From Prado023 sp963736425 (GTDB lineage Bacteria > Actinomycetota > Actinomycetes > S36-B12 > CAIYMF01): a DNA stretch of 64,000 nucleotides. The stretch is taken from assembly GCA_963736425.1 (NCBI GenBank), contig CAVTOX010000003.1:62001-126000 (forward strand), written 5' to 3'. The position numbers and the translations under genes were made by a program. Below the pieces are notes generated by a model. That model ran no database searches, was not told where the DNA came from, and was given only the letters and a program-made list of their open reading frames with translations. Positions 45,681 to 53,546 of the stretch are shown piece by piece. Positions within the stretch are counted from its first letter, which is position 1. The number at the start of each line of letters is the position of its first letter.

Positions 45681-46613
45681 TCAGCCCCGGACGATCGGGT
45701 GGGTGTCGAAGCGCGCCTCGAGGTCCCGGCAGACGGCGTCCATGAGGTCCAGGACCGTGCCGTCGAAGGTCGTGCTGGTGATCACCTGGACGCCGTGGCG
45801 GTGGCACTGCTCCACGATGTAGTCGTCGAGCTCGCGGATGGCATCCATCCGCTGCAGGTACTCGGTGGGCTTGCGGTCGCCCTCGAGGAAGCGCTTGATG
45901 AACCGGCCCTTGTGCTCCTCGGCACTGCCCACGGTGAGGACGTAGGTGAACATCGGGAACTCCGGCTCGACGGCCTGCAGACCGGGGACGATGTGCACAC
46001 CATTGATCATCACCTGCTGGCCCTCCTTCACGGAGCGCCGCGCCAGGGCCACGGTGCCGTGCTGGACGATCCGCGCCTGCTCCTCGTAGGCGAACAGCAG
46101 GCTGTTGCCCGTCAGGTTGCTCTTGAGCATCTTCGCCGCGGAGAACGAGCTCTGCGACAGCGCCGGGAACAGGTCCGGGTTGATCACGCTGCGGATGACG
46201 GCGCGGACCTGGTCGGTGCTGATCACCACGGAGATGCCGAGGCGCTCGGCCACCTCCTGGCTGATGGTCGACTTGCCCACGCCCGAGGATCCACCGACGG
46301 CCACGACGAGCGGCTGCCCGCTGGTGCGCACCCACCGGCGGATCCGCACACGCCGCTCGACGTCGGTGAGCCCGTCGGCGAGCAGGACATCGCTGATCCG
46401 GGCGAACACCTCGTCGCGGCGGACGGCGGCCGCCGGGACGGTGGATTCGGCAGGGTGGGCGTGGGTCGATTCGATGATGCCGACCACCCGAGCTGCGGCG
46501 GCGTCGGCCGGGTCGGACTCCAGGCCGGCCTTCATCAGCCAACGCGCGATCATGCCTGCGGACAACGGCACTCGGCGGTCGTCGAGGTCCTCCATGAAGA
46601 GCGTGGGCGGCAC
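45681..46613 (-). CDS. 2-phosphoglycerate kinase-like P-loop protein
   Basis: A 310-residue kinase-like protein. The N-terminal ATP-cone-like region (about residues 15-90; VPLSAGMIARWLMKAGLESD) is followed by GGSSGVGKSTISQEVAERLG (Walker A), STDQVRAVIRSVINPDLFPA and INGVHIVPGLQ. This matches archaeal 2-phosphoglycerate kinase of cyclic 2,3-diphosphoglycerate synthesis and its bacterial homologues. GTG 46613 is supported by TAGGTT 6 nt upstream; ATG 46595 is the alternative. No cyclic-DPG synthase gene is nearby, so the role in this organism is open. Confidence 0.75.
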   Translation of the reverse strand: MPPTLFMEDLDDRRVPLSAGMIARWLMKAGLESDPADAAAARVVGIIESTHAHPAESTVPAAAVRRDEVFARISDVLLADGLTDVERRVRIRRWVRTSGQPLVVAVGGSSGVGKSTISQEVAERLGISVVISTDQVRAVIRSVINPDLFPALSQSSFSAAKMLKSNLTGNSLLFAYEEQARIVQHGTVALARRSVKEGQQVMINGVHIVPGLQAVEPEFPMFTYVLTVGSAEEHKGRFIKRFLEGDRKPTEYLQRMDAIRELDDYIVEQCHRHGVQVITSTTFDGTVLDLMDAVCRDLEARFDTHPIVRG

Positions 46614-46619
46614 GGGCCC

Positions 46620-46625
46620 AACCTA
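46620..46625 (-). promoter_or_regulatory. -10 element, leaderless 2PGK-like gene
   Basis: TAGGTT on the minus strand, 6 nt before GTG 46613. Confidence 0.4.
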
Positions 46626-46682
46626 CGCCGTCGTGATGCCCGCAACGCACCTGATCCACGTCTCGTCCGCTTGTCCGCACTT

Positions 46683-46723
46683 GATCCAAGTCTCGGCCAC
46701 GAGAACGACTCGGGACTTGGATC
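46683..46723 (-). terminator. Hairpin after gltX
   Basis: GATCCAAGTCTCG (46683-46695) pairs with 46711-46723 over 13 bp with one G-T pair and a 15-nt loop, directly after the gltX stop. A related unpaired copy, CTGATCCACGTCTCG, lies at 46651-46665. Confidence 0.55.
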
Positions 46724-46733
46724 GAATCGACAC

Positions 46734-48260
46734 CTAGGCCAGGGCGGCGTCGATCCGCGTCAGGGTGCGGTCTCGGCCCAGGAGCTCGATCGACTCGAAC
46801 AGCGGCGGCGAGACGCGGCGACCTGTCACGGCCACCCGCAGCGAACCGAACGCCACCTTCGGCTTGAGCCCGAGTCCCTCGATGAGTGCCGCGCGCAGGG
46901 CCGCCTCGATCGCCGCTGCGGTCCACTCCTCGAGGTCGGCGAGGGCGGCACGAGCGGCGACCAGCACCGGTTCGGACTCCGGGCCGAGCATCCGCACGGC
47001 ATCGTCGGGGTCGGGGGCGAAGGCCGCCTCGTCGACGAACAGGAACCCGAGCATGCCCACGGCCTGGCCGAGGGTCTCCATCCGCTCCTGGACCAAGGGG
47101 ATGGCCGCGGTCAGGGTCCGGGCATCGCGCTCGGAGACCGGGTCGAGCATGACCCCGCGCTCGACGAGCACGAGCTGCACGCGGCGGGCCAGCTCCTGCG
47201 TGGGCAGGGCCCGCATCCAGTCACCGTTGATCGAGGTGCACTTCTTGAGGTCGAAGCGCGCCGGGTTGGCACTCACGCGGTCCAGCGAGAACGCTGCTGC
47301 CATCTGCTCCTTCGAGAAGAACTCGCGGTCCTCGCCCATCGACCAACCCAGCAGCGCCAGGTAGTTGAGCAAGCCCTCGGGAAGGAAGCCCTGCTCCCGG
47401 TACAGGTTCAGGCTGGACTGCGGGTCCCGCTTGGACAGCTTCTTGTTGCCCTCCCCCATCACGTAGGGCAGGTGCCCGAAGCGCGGGGTCGTGCCGTCGG
47501 AGACGCCGATCTCGGCCAGCGCGTCGTACAGCGCGATCTGCCGCGGGGTGCTCGAGAGCAGGTCCTCACCGCGCAGCACGTGCGTGATGCGCATCATCGC
47601 GTCGTCGACCGGGTTGACCAAGGTGTAGAGCGGCTCGCCATTGCCGCGGACGAGCACGAAATCCGGGACGTGCTCGGGCGCGAAGGTCACCGGCCCGCGG
47701 ACGAGGTCGTCCCAGGTGAGCTCGGTCCCTGGCATCCGGAAGCGCAGCGCCGGCGCGCGGCCCTCGGCGCGGAACGCCTGCACCTGCTCGACCGACAGGT
47801 CGCGGCAGTGGCCGTCATAGCCGGGGGTGCGGCCCTCCTTGCGCGCCTGCTCGCGGCGGACCTCGAGCTCCTCGGGGGTGCAGAAGCACTCGTACGCACG
47901 ACCAGCGGCCAGGAGGTCGCGGGCGGCGTTCGCGTAGACCTCGAGGCGCTGCGACTGCCGGTACGGGCCGTACTCCCCGCCGATTCCCGGGCCCTCGTCC
48001 CAGTCCATGCCAAGCCAGGTAAGGGCCGCGACGAGCTGCTCGTAGGACTCCTCGGAGTCGCGCGCGGAGTCGGTGTCCTCGATCCGGAACACGAACGTCC
48101 CGCCGGTGTGCCGGGCGTACGCCCAATTGAACAGGGCCGTGCGGACCATGCCCACGTGCGGGTTGCCCGTGGGCGATGGGCAGAACCGGACGCGAACGTC
48201 CGGGTTGCTGGCGCGGGCGGGGAGGTCGACGGTCGCAAGGACATCAAGGGACTCAGTCAT
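46734..48260 (-). CDS. gltX: Glutamyl-tRNA synthetase
   Basis: A 508-residue class I aminoacyl-tRNA synthetase. The HIGH-equivalent is FCPSPTGNPHVGMVRTALFN and the KMSKS-equivalent is GNKKLSKRDPQSSLNLYRE, plus FVFRIEDTDSARDSEESYEQ near the N-terminus and an anticodon-binding C-terminal helix domain. ATG 48260 lies 10 nt after TAGGAT. As in other actinobacteria it is expected to be non-discriminating, charging both tRNA-Glu and tRNA-Gln, whose genes are 3 kb away. Upstream is a FAH gene, the same order as M. tuberculosis. Intact. Confidence 0.96.
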   Translation of the reverse strand: MTESLDVLATVDLPARASNPDVRVRFCPSPTGNPHVGMVRTALFNWAYARHTGGTFVFRIEDTDSARDSEESYEQLVAALTWLGMDWDEGPGIGGEYGPYRQSQRLEVYANAARDLLAAGRAYECFCTPEELEVRREQARKEGRTPGYDGHCRDLSVEQVQAFRAEGRAPALRFRMPGTELTWDDLVRGPVTFAPEHVPDFVLVRGNGEPLYTLVNPVDDAMMRITHVLRGEDLLSSTPRQIALYDALAEIGVSDGTTPRFGHLPYVMGEGNKKLSKRDPQSSLNLYREQGFLPEGLLNYLALLGWSMGEDREFFSKEQMAAAFSLDRVSANPARFDLKKCTSINGDWMRALPTQELARRVQLVLVERGVMLDPVSERDARTLTAAIPLVQERMETLGQAVGMLGFLFVDEAAFAPDPDDAVRMLGPESEPVLVAARAALADLEEWTAAAIEAALRAALIEGLGLKPKVAFGSLRVAVTGRRVSPPLFESIELLGRDRTLTRIDAALA

Positions 48261-48270
48261 GATGGGCCGA

Positions 48271-48276
48271 ATCCTA
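48271..48276 (-). promoter_or_regulatory. -10 element of gltX
   Basis: TAGGAT on the minus strand, 10 nt before ATG 48260, predicting a leader of only a few bases. Confidence 0.4.
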
Positions 48277-48331
48277 CCGGCGCCCGCGCGGATGCCCCCG
48301 CCCCCGAAGCACACGTCCCGAACCCCGCACA

Positions 48332-48372
48332 CCCTCCGCTGGGGGTCAAACCCTCCATGTCGACGCGGAGGG
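48332..48372. other. Inverted repeat between FAH gene and gltX
   Basis: CCCTCCGC (48332-48339) is inverted as GCGGAGGG (48365-48372) and repeated in part (CGGAGGG, 48385-48391). Could terminate the FAH transcript; weak. Confidence 0.3.
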
Positions 48373-48413
48373 CCCGACCTTTCTCGGAGGGTCTGCCGGT
48401 GGGGGCGGCGGGG

Positions 48414-49178
48414 TCAGCGGACCCTGTTGACCAGGGTGCCGAGGCCGGCGACCGTGACGGTCACCTCGTCGCCGGCCGTCAACGGACCGACCCCTGCCGG
48501 GGTGCCGGTGAGGATCACGTCACCGGGCAGCAGCGTCATCACCGCGGACACTGCCTCGATGAGCGCCGGCACCGAGTGGATCAGCGTCGCGGTGGACGCC
48601 GCCTGCGTCACCACGCCGTTCACCTCGCACTCGACCAGGGCGTCTGCGGGGTCGAGGTCGGTGTCGATCCACGGCCCCAACGGGCAGAACGTGTCGAAGC
48701 CCTTTGCGCGCGTCCACTGGCCGTCGGAGCGCTGCAGGTCCCGGGCGGTGACGTCATTGGCGCAGGTGTAGCCCAGGATCACCGCGGCAGCCTGGTCGGC
48801 CGGCACGCGCCGGCACATGCGTCCGATCACGACCGCCAGCTCCGCCTCGTAGTGGACCTCGGAGGACTCCGGCGGCAGCACGATCGGATCGTCGGGACCG
48901 ATCAGGGCAGTCGTCGGCTTGAGGAACATCAGGGGCCGCTCTGGCGCCGGGCCGCCCATCTCGGCCGCGTGGTCGGCGTAGTTCTTGCCGATGCCGATGA
49001 TCTTGCTCGGGATCACCGGTGCGAGCAGCCGGACCGCGTCGAGGTCGTGGACGGTCCCGGTCGTGGTGAACGGCTCCCCCGCGACCGCGAAGGGGTGGCC
49101 GGGCAGCTCCAGGACCTCGGTACCCTCGACGACGCCGTACCGGACCACCCCGTCGTGCGAGTAGCGCGCGATCCTCAT
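48414..49178 (-). CDS. Fumarylacetoacetate hydrolase family protein
   Basis: A 254-residue FAH-fold enzyme. SKIIGIGKNYADHAAEMGGP, PESSEVHYEAELAVVIGR (metal-binding Glu residues), CANDVTARDLQRSDGQWTRA and LLPGDVILTGTPAGVGPL are the family motifs. Such proteins are acylpyruvate hydrolases, oxaloacetate decarboxylases or 2-hydroxyhepta-diene-dioate isomerases, and no catabolic neighbours indicate which. ATG 49178 overlaps the cimA stop (ATGA), so translation is coupled to cimA. M. tuberculosis has an orthologue next to gltX. Confidence 0.88.
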   Translation of the reverse strand: MRIARYSHDGVVRYGVVEGTEVLELPGHPFAVAGEPFTTTGTVHDLDAVRLLAPVIPSKIIGIGKNYADHAAEMGGPAPERPLMFLKPTTALIGPDDPIVLPPESSEVHYEAELAVVIGRMCRRVPADQAAAVILGYTCANDVTARDLQRSDGQWTRAKGFDTFCPLGPWIDTDLDPADALVECEVNGVVTQAASTATLIHSVPALIEAVSAVMTLLPGDVILTGTPAGVGPLTAGDEVTVTVAGLGTLVNRVR

Positions 49179-50791
49179 GCGCGTGCCCCTTCGGCCCCCT
49201 CCGGCGGGGCCACGCCGGCGCGCATGAGCCCATAGTCCACCGCATCGACGATGGCCAGCCAGGAGGCAACGATCACGTTCTCGTGCACGCCGACCGTGGA
49301 CCAGCTGCCCTGCGCGTCGTCGGTCTGGATCAGCACGCGGGTGACGGCGTCGGTGCCCTTGGCGCCCGGAACGATCCGGACCTTGTAGTCGACCAGCTCG
49401 AGGCCGGCGACCTCCGGGTAGATCGGCTCGAGCGCGGTGCGCAGCGCGTTGTCCAGGGCGTTGACCGGGCCGTTGCCCTCCCCGACCCGCACGATCCGCT
49501 GGCCGCCGGCATGCACCTTGACGATCGCCTCGGAGCCGTGGCCGTCGCCGTTGACCTGGGGGGAGACGATGGTGCGCCACGACTCCACGTTGAAGTAGCG
49601 CCGCTTCTCGCCTGGGAGCTCGTCGCGCATGACCAGCTCGAAGGAGGCGTCGGCCGCCTCGTAGGTCCAGCCCTGGGACTCGCGGGACTTGACCGTCTCG
49701 ACGACCCTGGCCAGGGCCGCCGGGTCCGAGGCGATGTCCACGCCCAGCTCGCGGCCCTTGAGCTCGACAGTCGCGCGACCGGCCATCTCGGTGACCAGGA
49801 TCCGGGTGTCGTTGCCGACCAGCCGCGGGTCGATGTGGCTGTAGAGCTCCTCGTTGACCTTCAGCGCCGAGGCATGCAACCCGGCCTTGTGCGCGAACGA
49901 CGAGACCCCGACGTACGCCTGGTGGCTGTTCGGCGGGAGGTTGGTGATATCGGCCAGGGCGTGGCTGATCCGCTTGGACTCGCGCAGGTTGCCCTCGGGC
50001 AGGGCCTTGATCCCCAGCTTCAGCTCAAGGCTGGCGACCACTGAGAACAGGTCGGCGTTGCCGGTGCGCTCGCCGTACCCGTTGGCCGTGCATTGCACGT
50101 GGGTGACCCCGGCCTCGACGGCAGCGAGAGTGTTGGCCACGGCGCAGGAGGTGTCGTCCTGGCAGTGGATCCCCAGCCGGACGCCCGAGCGCTCGCGCAC
50201 GTCGGTGACGGTGCGGTAGATCCCCAGGGGCAGCATCCCGCCGTTGGTGTCGCACATGACCCCGACGCTCGCGCCGGCGTCGAACGCCGTCTTCAGCAGC
50301 GTCACGCCGTAGTCCGCGTCGTGCTTGTAGCCATCGAAGAAGTGCTCGCAGTCGACGAACACACGCCGGCCGTTGCGCACGAAGAAGTCGACGGTGTCGT
50401 GCACCATTGCGAGGTTCTCCTCGTTCGTGGTCCGCAGGGCCTCCTTGACGTGGCGCACATCGGACTTCGCCACCAGGCACACCACCGGCGCCTGCGAGTC
50501 CAGCAGCGCGCGGACCTGCGCGTCGTCGGCCGCGTTGATCCCGGGCTTGCGAGTGGCCCCGAACGCGACCAGTTGCGCGTTGGCGAGCGTCAGCTCCCCT
50601 GCCGCGGCGCGGGCGAAGAACTCCGTGTCCTTGGGCATCGCGCCGGGCCAGCCGCCCTCGATGAAGCCCACCCCCAGCTCGTCGAGCAGGCGCGCGACGG
50701 CCAGCTTGTCGCTGACCGAGTACGAGATGCCCTCACGCTGGGCCCCGTCGCGCAGGGTCGTGTCGAAGACGTGGAATGCGTCGCGGTCCAT
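49175..50791 (-). CDS. cimA: Citramalate synthase CimA
   Basis: A 538-residue enzyme condensing pyruvate and acetyl-CoA to (R)-citramalate, giving 2-oxobutyrate for isoleucine without threonine. HVFDTTLRDGAQREGISYSV is the HMG-CoA-lyase/IPMS-type signature 1 and LGIHCQDDTSCAVANTLAAV signature 2; VQCTANGYGERTGNADLFSV follows. The C-terminal LeuA-type regulatory domain (residues about 400-530) is the allosteric site. The frame is complete. It is preceded by a leader peptide with three Ile codons and a terminator hairpin, strongly suggesting isoleucine attenuation. Coupled to a FAH gene. Confidence 0.92.
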   Translation of the reverse strand: MDRDAFHVFDTTLRDGAQREGISYSVSDKLAVARLLDELGVGFIEGGWPGAMPKDTEFFARAAAGELTLANAQLVAFGATRKPGINAADDAQVRALLDSQAPVVCLVAKSDVRHVKEALRTTNEENLAMVHDTVDFFVRNGRRVFVDCEHFFDGYKHDADYGVTLLKTAFDAGASVGVMCDTNGGMLPLGIYRTVTDVRERSGVRLGIHCQDDTSCAVANTLAAVEAGVTHVQCTANGYGERTGNADLFSVVASLELKLGIKALPEGNLRESKRISHALADITNLPPNSHQAYVGVSSFAHKAGLHASALKVNEELYSHIDPRLVGNDTRILVTEMAGRATVELKGRELGVDIASDPAALARVVETVKSRESQGWTYEAADASFELVMRDELPGEKRRYFNVESWRTIVSPQVNGDGHGSEAIVKVHAGGQRIVRVGEGNGPVNALDNALRTALEPIYPEVAGLELVDYKVRIVPGAKGTDAVTRVLIQTDDAQGSWSTVGVHENVIVASWLAIVDAVDYGLMRAGVAPPEGAEGARA

Positions 50792-50806
50792 GGTGCCCCT
50801 CCAACA

Positions 50807-50837
50807 GAAAACCCCCTGGCCCGAAGGCGTAGGGGGT
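50807..50837 (-). terminator. Attenuator terminator before cimA
   Basis: On the minus strand ACCCCCT (50837-50831) pairs with AGGGGGT (50817-50811), with an inner GCC/GGC stem, followed by a short T run ending at 50808. It lies 16 nt before the cimA ATG. This is a classic intrinsic terminator in a leader region. Confidence 0.75.
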
Positions 50838-50838
50838 C

Positions 50839-50872
50839 AGCGCGCTGCGTCTGCGTCAGACGCCAGCGCGCT
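50839..50872 (-). promoter_or_regulatory. First hairpin of the cimA attenuator
   Basis: AGCGCGCTG (50839-50847) with CAGCGCGCT (50864-50872), and inside it CGTCTG (50848-50853) with CAGACG (50857-50862), with one bulge and a 3-nt loop. It overlaps the 3' half and stop of the leader peptide, so a translating ribosome would prevent its formation. Confidence 0.65.
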
Positions 50873-50900
50873 TGCCGATAATGATCGCCGATGCGGCCAT
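50856..50900 (-). CDS. Isoleucine-rich leader peptide of cimA
   Basis: Fourteen codons encode MAASAIIIGKRAGV, stop TGA. Three isoleucine codons in a row (ATC ATT ATC) in a peptide of this size, upstream of an isoleucine-pathway gene and followed by alternative hairpins and an intrinsic terminator, are the mark of ribosome-mediated attenuation. No Shine-Dalgarno is visible; CATGAT lies exactly 6 nt before the ATG, consistent with a leaderless mRNA. Stalling on Ile codons when Ile-tRNA is scarce would block the first hairpin and favour readthrough. Confidence 0.7.
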   Translation of the reverse strand: MAASAIIIGKRAGV

Positions 50901-50996
50901 GGGGGAATCATGCCACGCCCGCCGTGCGCAGCGCGAGCCCCCCGACCACACGCACACCGCGACCCGAGTGGAGGGCTGTGCGACGGCCCGGCGACC

Positions 50997-52178
50997 TCAG
51001 CCGACCCGGTGGATCCAGCCGAACGGGTCCTCGGTGCGACCGGTCTGGATGTCAAGCAGGGCGTGGCGCAGCTTCATGGTGACCGGCCCGGGCTGGCCGT
51101 CGCCGACAGTCCACTCGGCGGTCGCGGACTTGACCGACCCGACGGGGGTGACGACCGCGGCCGTCCCGCATGCGAACACCTCGGAGATCTCGCCGCTGGC
51201 GTTGCCGGCCTGCCAGTCCTCGATCGAGATCCGACCCTCCTCGGCGGGGATTCCCAGGTGGCGCGAGAGCGTCAGAAGCGAGTCGCGGGTGATGCCGGGC
51301 AGCAGGGTGCCGGTCAGGGCGGGGGTCACGAGGCGAGCGGAGTCACCAGTGCCGTAGACGAAGACGAGGTTCATCCCGCCCATCTCCTCGACCCAGCGCC
51401 GCTCGACCGCATCGAGCCAGACGACCTGGTCGCACCCCTGCTCGGCGGCGTGCGCCTGCGCGATCAGCGACGCGGCGTAGTTGCCCGAGCACTTCGCCTC
51501 GCCGGTGCCGCCCGGAGCGGCACGCACGAACTCCGTCGACAGCCAGACGCTGACCGGCTTCACCCCGCGGGGGAAGTACGCGCCGGCCGGCGAGGCGACG
51601 AGCAGGTAGGTGTAGGCGTTCGCCGGGCGCACACCCAGGCCGATCTCGGTGGCGAACTCGAAGGGCCGCAGGTACAGGCTCTTCTCCGGATCCTCGGACA
51701 CCCACGCGGCGTCGGCACGGACGAGGGCCTCCACGGACCCCAGGAACAGGTCCTCGGGCAGCTCGGCCATCGCCAGCCGCCGGGCGCTGCGGGCGAACCG
51801 GGCCGCGTTGGCCTCGGGCCGGAAGGCGTTGAGCGAGCCGTCCGGGTGCCGGTAGGCCTTGAGTCCCTCGAAGATCGACTGCCCGTAGTGGATGAACATG
51901 CTGTCCGGGTCGATCGGCAGGGGGGCGTAGTCGACCAACTCGGGCTCACCCCAGCCGGTGTCGGCCGCCCAGTCGACACGCACCATGTGGTCGGTGAAGT
52001 ACCTGCCGAACCCCGGGTCGGCCAGGATCGCCGCGCGCTGAGCCTCCGGGCGGACGGCCCCGCTGCTGCGGTCGGCCACCTTCGCCGCCACGCGATCGGT
52101 CACCGGGTACAGGTCGATCCCGGCGGCCGACATCTCGGCGGCGCTGCGGTACCAGGGCGTGGCTGCGTCGGTGCTCAT
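50997..52178 (-). CDS. ilvE: Branched-chain amino acid aminotransferase
   Basis: A 393-residue fold-type IV PLP enzyme, last step of Val, Leu and Ile synthesis. It has FIHYGQSIFEGLKAYRHPDG, SLYLRPFEFATEIGLGVRPA, EAKCSGNYAASLIAQAHAAE (PLP Lys) and WVEEMGGMNLVFVYGTG, with GISRxxxL-like PGITRDSLLTLSRHLGIPA. ATG 52178 has GATACT 6 nt upstream. There is also a longer possible leader (52179-52336) with a small reading frame and alternative hairpins. It lies immediately upstream of the cimA leader on the same strand. Intact. Confidence 0.95.
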   Translation of the reverse strand: MSTDAATPWYRSAAEMSAAGIDLYPVTDRVAAKVADRSSGAVRPEAQRAAILADPGFGRYFTDHMVRVDWAADTGWGEPELVDYAPLPIDPDSMFIHYGQSIFEGLKAYRHPDGSLNAFRPEANAARFARSARRLAMAELPEDLFLGSVEALVRADAAWVSEDPEKSLYLRPFEFATEIGLGVRPANAYTYLLVASPAGAYFPRGVKPVSVWLSTEFVRAAPGGTGEAKCSGNYAASLIAQAHAAEQGCDQVVWLDAVERRWVEEMGGMNLVFVYGTGDSARLVTPALTGTLLPGITRDSLLTLSRHLGIPAEEGRISIEDWQAGNASGEISEVFACGTAAVVTPVGSVKSATAEWTVGDGQPGPVTMKLRHALLDIQTGRTEDPFGWIHRVG

Positions 52179-52184
52179 GGGGGC

Positions 52185-52190
52185 AGTATC
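52185..52190 (-). promoter_or_regulatory. -10 element, leaderless ilvE transcript
   Basis: GATACT on the minus strand, 6 nt before ATG 52178. An alternative to the upstream -10 (TAGGCT, 52336-52331). Confidence 0.45.
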
Positions 52191-52200
52191 GCTGATCCCG

Positions 52201-52244
52201 GCATCCGGTCGCGAGGGCTTCCGGATGCTGGGACGTGGCATCCG
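52201..52244 (-). promoter_or_regulatory. Mutually exclusive hairpins before ilvE
   Basis: GCATCCGG (52201-52208) pairs perfectly with CCGGATGC (52221-52228). The same segment (52222-52228) can instead pair with GCATCCG (52238-52244). The two structures exclude each other, as in attenuators, but no U-tract follows either one. Confidence 0.45.
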
Positions 52245-52319
52245 TCAGCGGCCGCCCCCCAGCACTCGACGCACAGCCACCAACGGGAGGGACCCCATCC
52301 CCCGCCCCCCCTGATCCAT
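52245..52319 (-). CDS. Possible Leu/Val-rich leader peptide of ilvE
   Basis: A 24-codon frame from ATG 52319 to TGA 52247-52245. It has three Leu and three Val codons, clustered as LPLVAV and VL, and its stop lies directly against the hairpin at 52201-52244. A -10 hexamer, TAGGCT, is 11 nt upstream. The branched-chain codons are not consecutive and Gly is abundant, so the case is weaker than for cimA, leuA or ilvB. Confidence 0.3.
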   Translation of the reverse strand: MDQGGRGMGSLPLVAVRRVLGGGR

Positions 52320-52437
52320 GCGGGTTACGTAGCCTAGAGAGTCCGCAACTTGGATGGATCATGGCGGAGACGCGGACCGGGAGGGCGAACCCGGCCCACG
52401 CAGGGACGTCGGACCGGGTGGCCGAACTGCCGTGGGC

Positions 52438-53482
52438 TCAGCCTGCGGCGCCCGCCGCCAGGGCGTCGCCGATCTCGCTGGTGGAGCGCACGGCGTCCCA
52501 CGCGCCGCCAGGTCGGCGGCGACCGCTGCCTCGACGCGGTCGGCCGCGTCCTGGTGGCCGAGGTGCGCCAGCAGCATCGCCACCGACAGCACGGTCGCGG
52601 TCGGGTCGGCCTTGCCCTGCCCGGCGATGTCCGGGGCGGAGCCGTGCACCGGCTCGAACATGCTGGGATTGGTCCGGCTCGGGTCGATGTTGCCGCTGGC
52701 CGCCAGGCCGATGCCACCGGCGATCGCCGCGCCGATGTCGGTGAGGATGTCGCCGAACAGGTTGTCGGTGACGACCACGTCGAACCGCTCGGGCTGGGTC
52801 AGGAAGAACATCGCGGCGGCGTCGACGTGGCAGTAGTCGGTCGTGATGTCGGGGAACTCCGCGGCGACCTCGTCGAACGTGCGCTGCCACAGCGATCCCG
52901 CGTGGACCAGGACGTTCGTCTTGTGCACGAGCGTGACCTTGCCGCGGCGCGCACCGGCCCGGCTGAACGCGTCGCGCACGATCCGCTCGACGCCGAACCG
53001 CGTGTTCAGGCTCTCCTCGGTGGCCACCTCGTGGGGCGTGCCGCGGCGCAGCGTGCCGCCGGAGCCGACGTACGGCCCCTCGGTGCCCTCACGGCAGACG
53101 ACCATGTCGATGTCCGCCGGGCCCTTGCCGGCCAGCGGCGTGGCCACGCCCGGGAACAGCTTCACCGGGCGCAGGTTCACGTGGTGGTCGAGCTCGAAGC
53201 GCAAGCGGCAGCAGGACGCCCCGCTCGAGCACGCCCGGCGGCACGCTCGGGTCGCCGATCGCGCCCAGCAGGATCGCGTCCTGCCCGCGCAACTCGGCCA
53301 GCACCGACGCGGGCAGCGTCTCGCCGGTCGCGTTGTAGCGGCGGGCGCCGAGGTCGTAGTCGGTGCGTCGAGATGGTCAGGCCGGCCGACGGCGCGACGG
53401 CGTCGAGCACCTTCAGGCCCTCGGCGACCACCTCGGTCCCGATCCCGTCCCCGGCAATGACAGCAAGCTTCAACTGGGTCAC
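52438..53482 (-). CDS. leuB: 3-isopropylmalate dehydrogenase LeuB (three apparent frameshifts)
   Basis: NAD-dependent decarboxylating dehydrogenase of leucine synthesis. From GTG 53482: VTQLKLAVIAGDGIGTEVVA. Breaks at about 53368 and 53203 (each an extra base) and about 52503 (a missing base); between them ARRYNATGETLPASVLAEL, FELDHHVNLRPVKLFPGVAT, DMVVCREGTEGPYVGSGGTL, VTDNLFGDILTDIGAAIAGG and NPSMFEPVHGSAPDIAGQG are all standard LeuB sequence. Ends EIGDALAAGAAG at 52438. Repaired length about 347 residues. Confidence 0.9.
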
Positions 53483-53546
53483 GGGGAGAACCCTAACGGC
53501 CCCGCCAGGAGGGTCCGAACCGGCGGCCTCGAGGGTGCCCAGCCCT

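Noticed and set aside
45390..49235. Very long open frame on the plus strand (about 1280 codons), and a similar one at 24709-27765
   Set aside because: Both lie antisense to gltX, cimA, recG or the DAK gene, show no protein motifs and have the Arg/Gly/His bias of a high-G+C shadow frame.
50792..50900. T-box riboswitch before cimA
   Set aside because: No T-box consensus (TGGNACCGCG) or specifier-loop architecture, and a translatable Ile-rich peptide explains the structure better.
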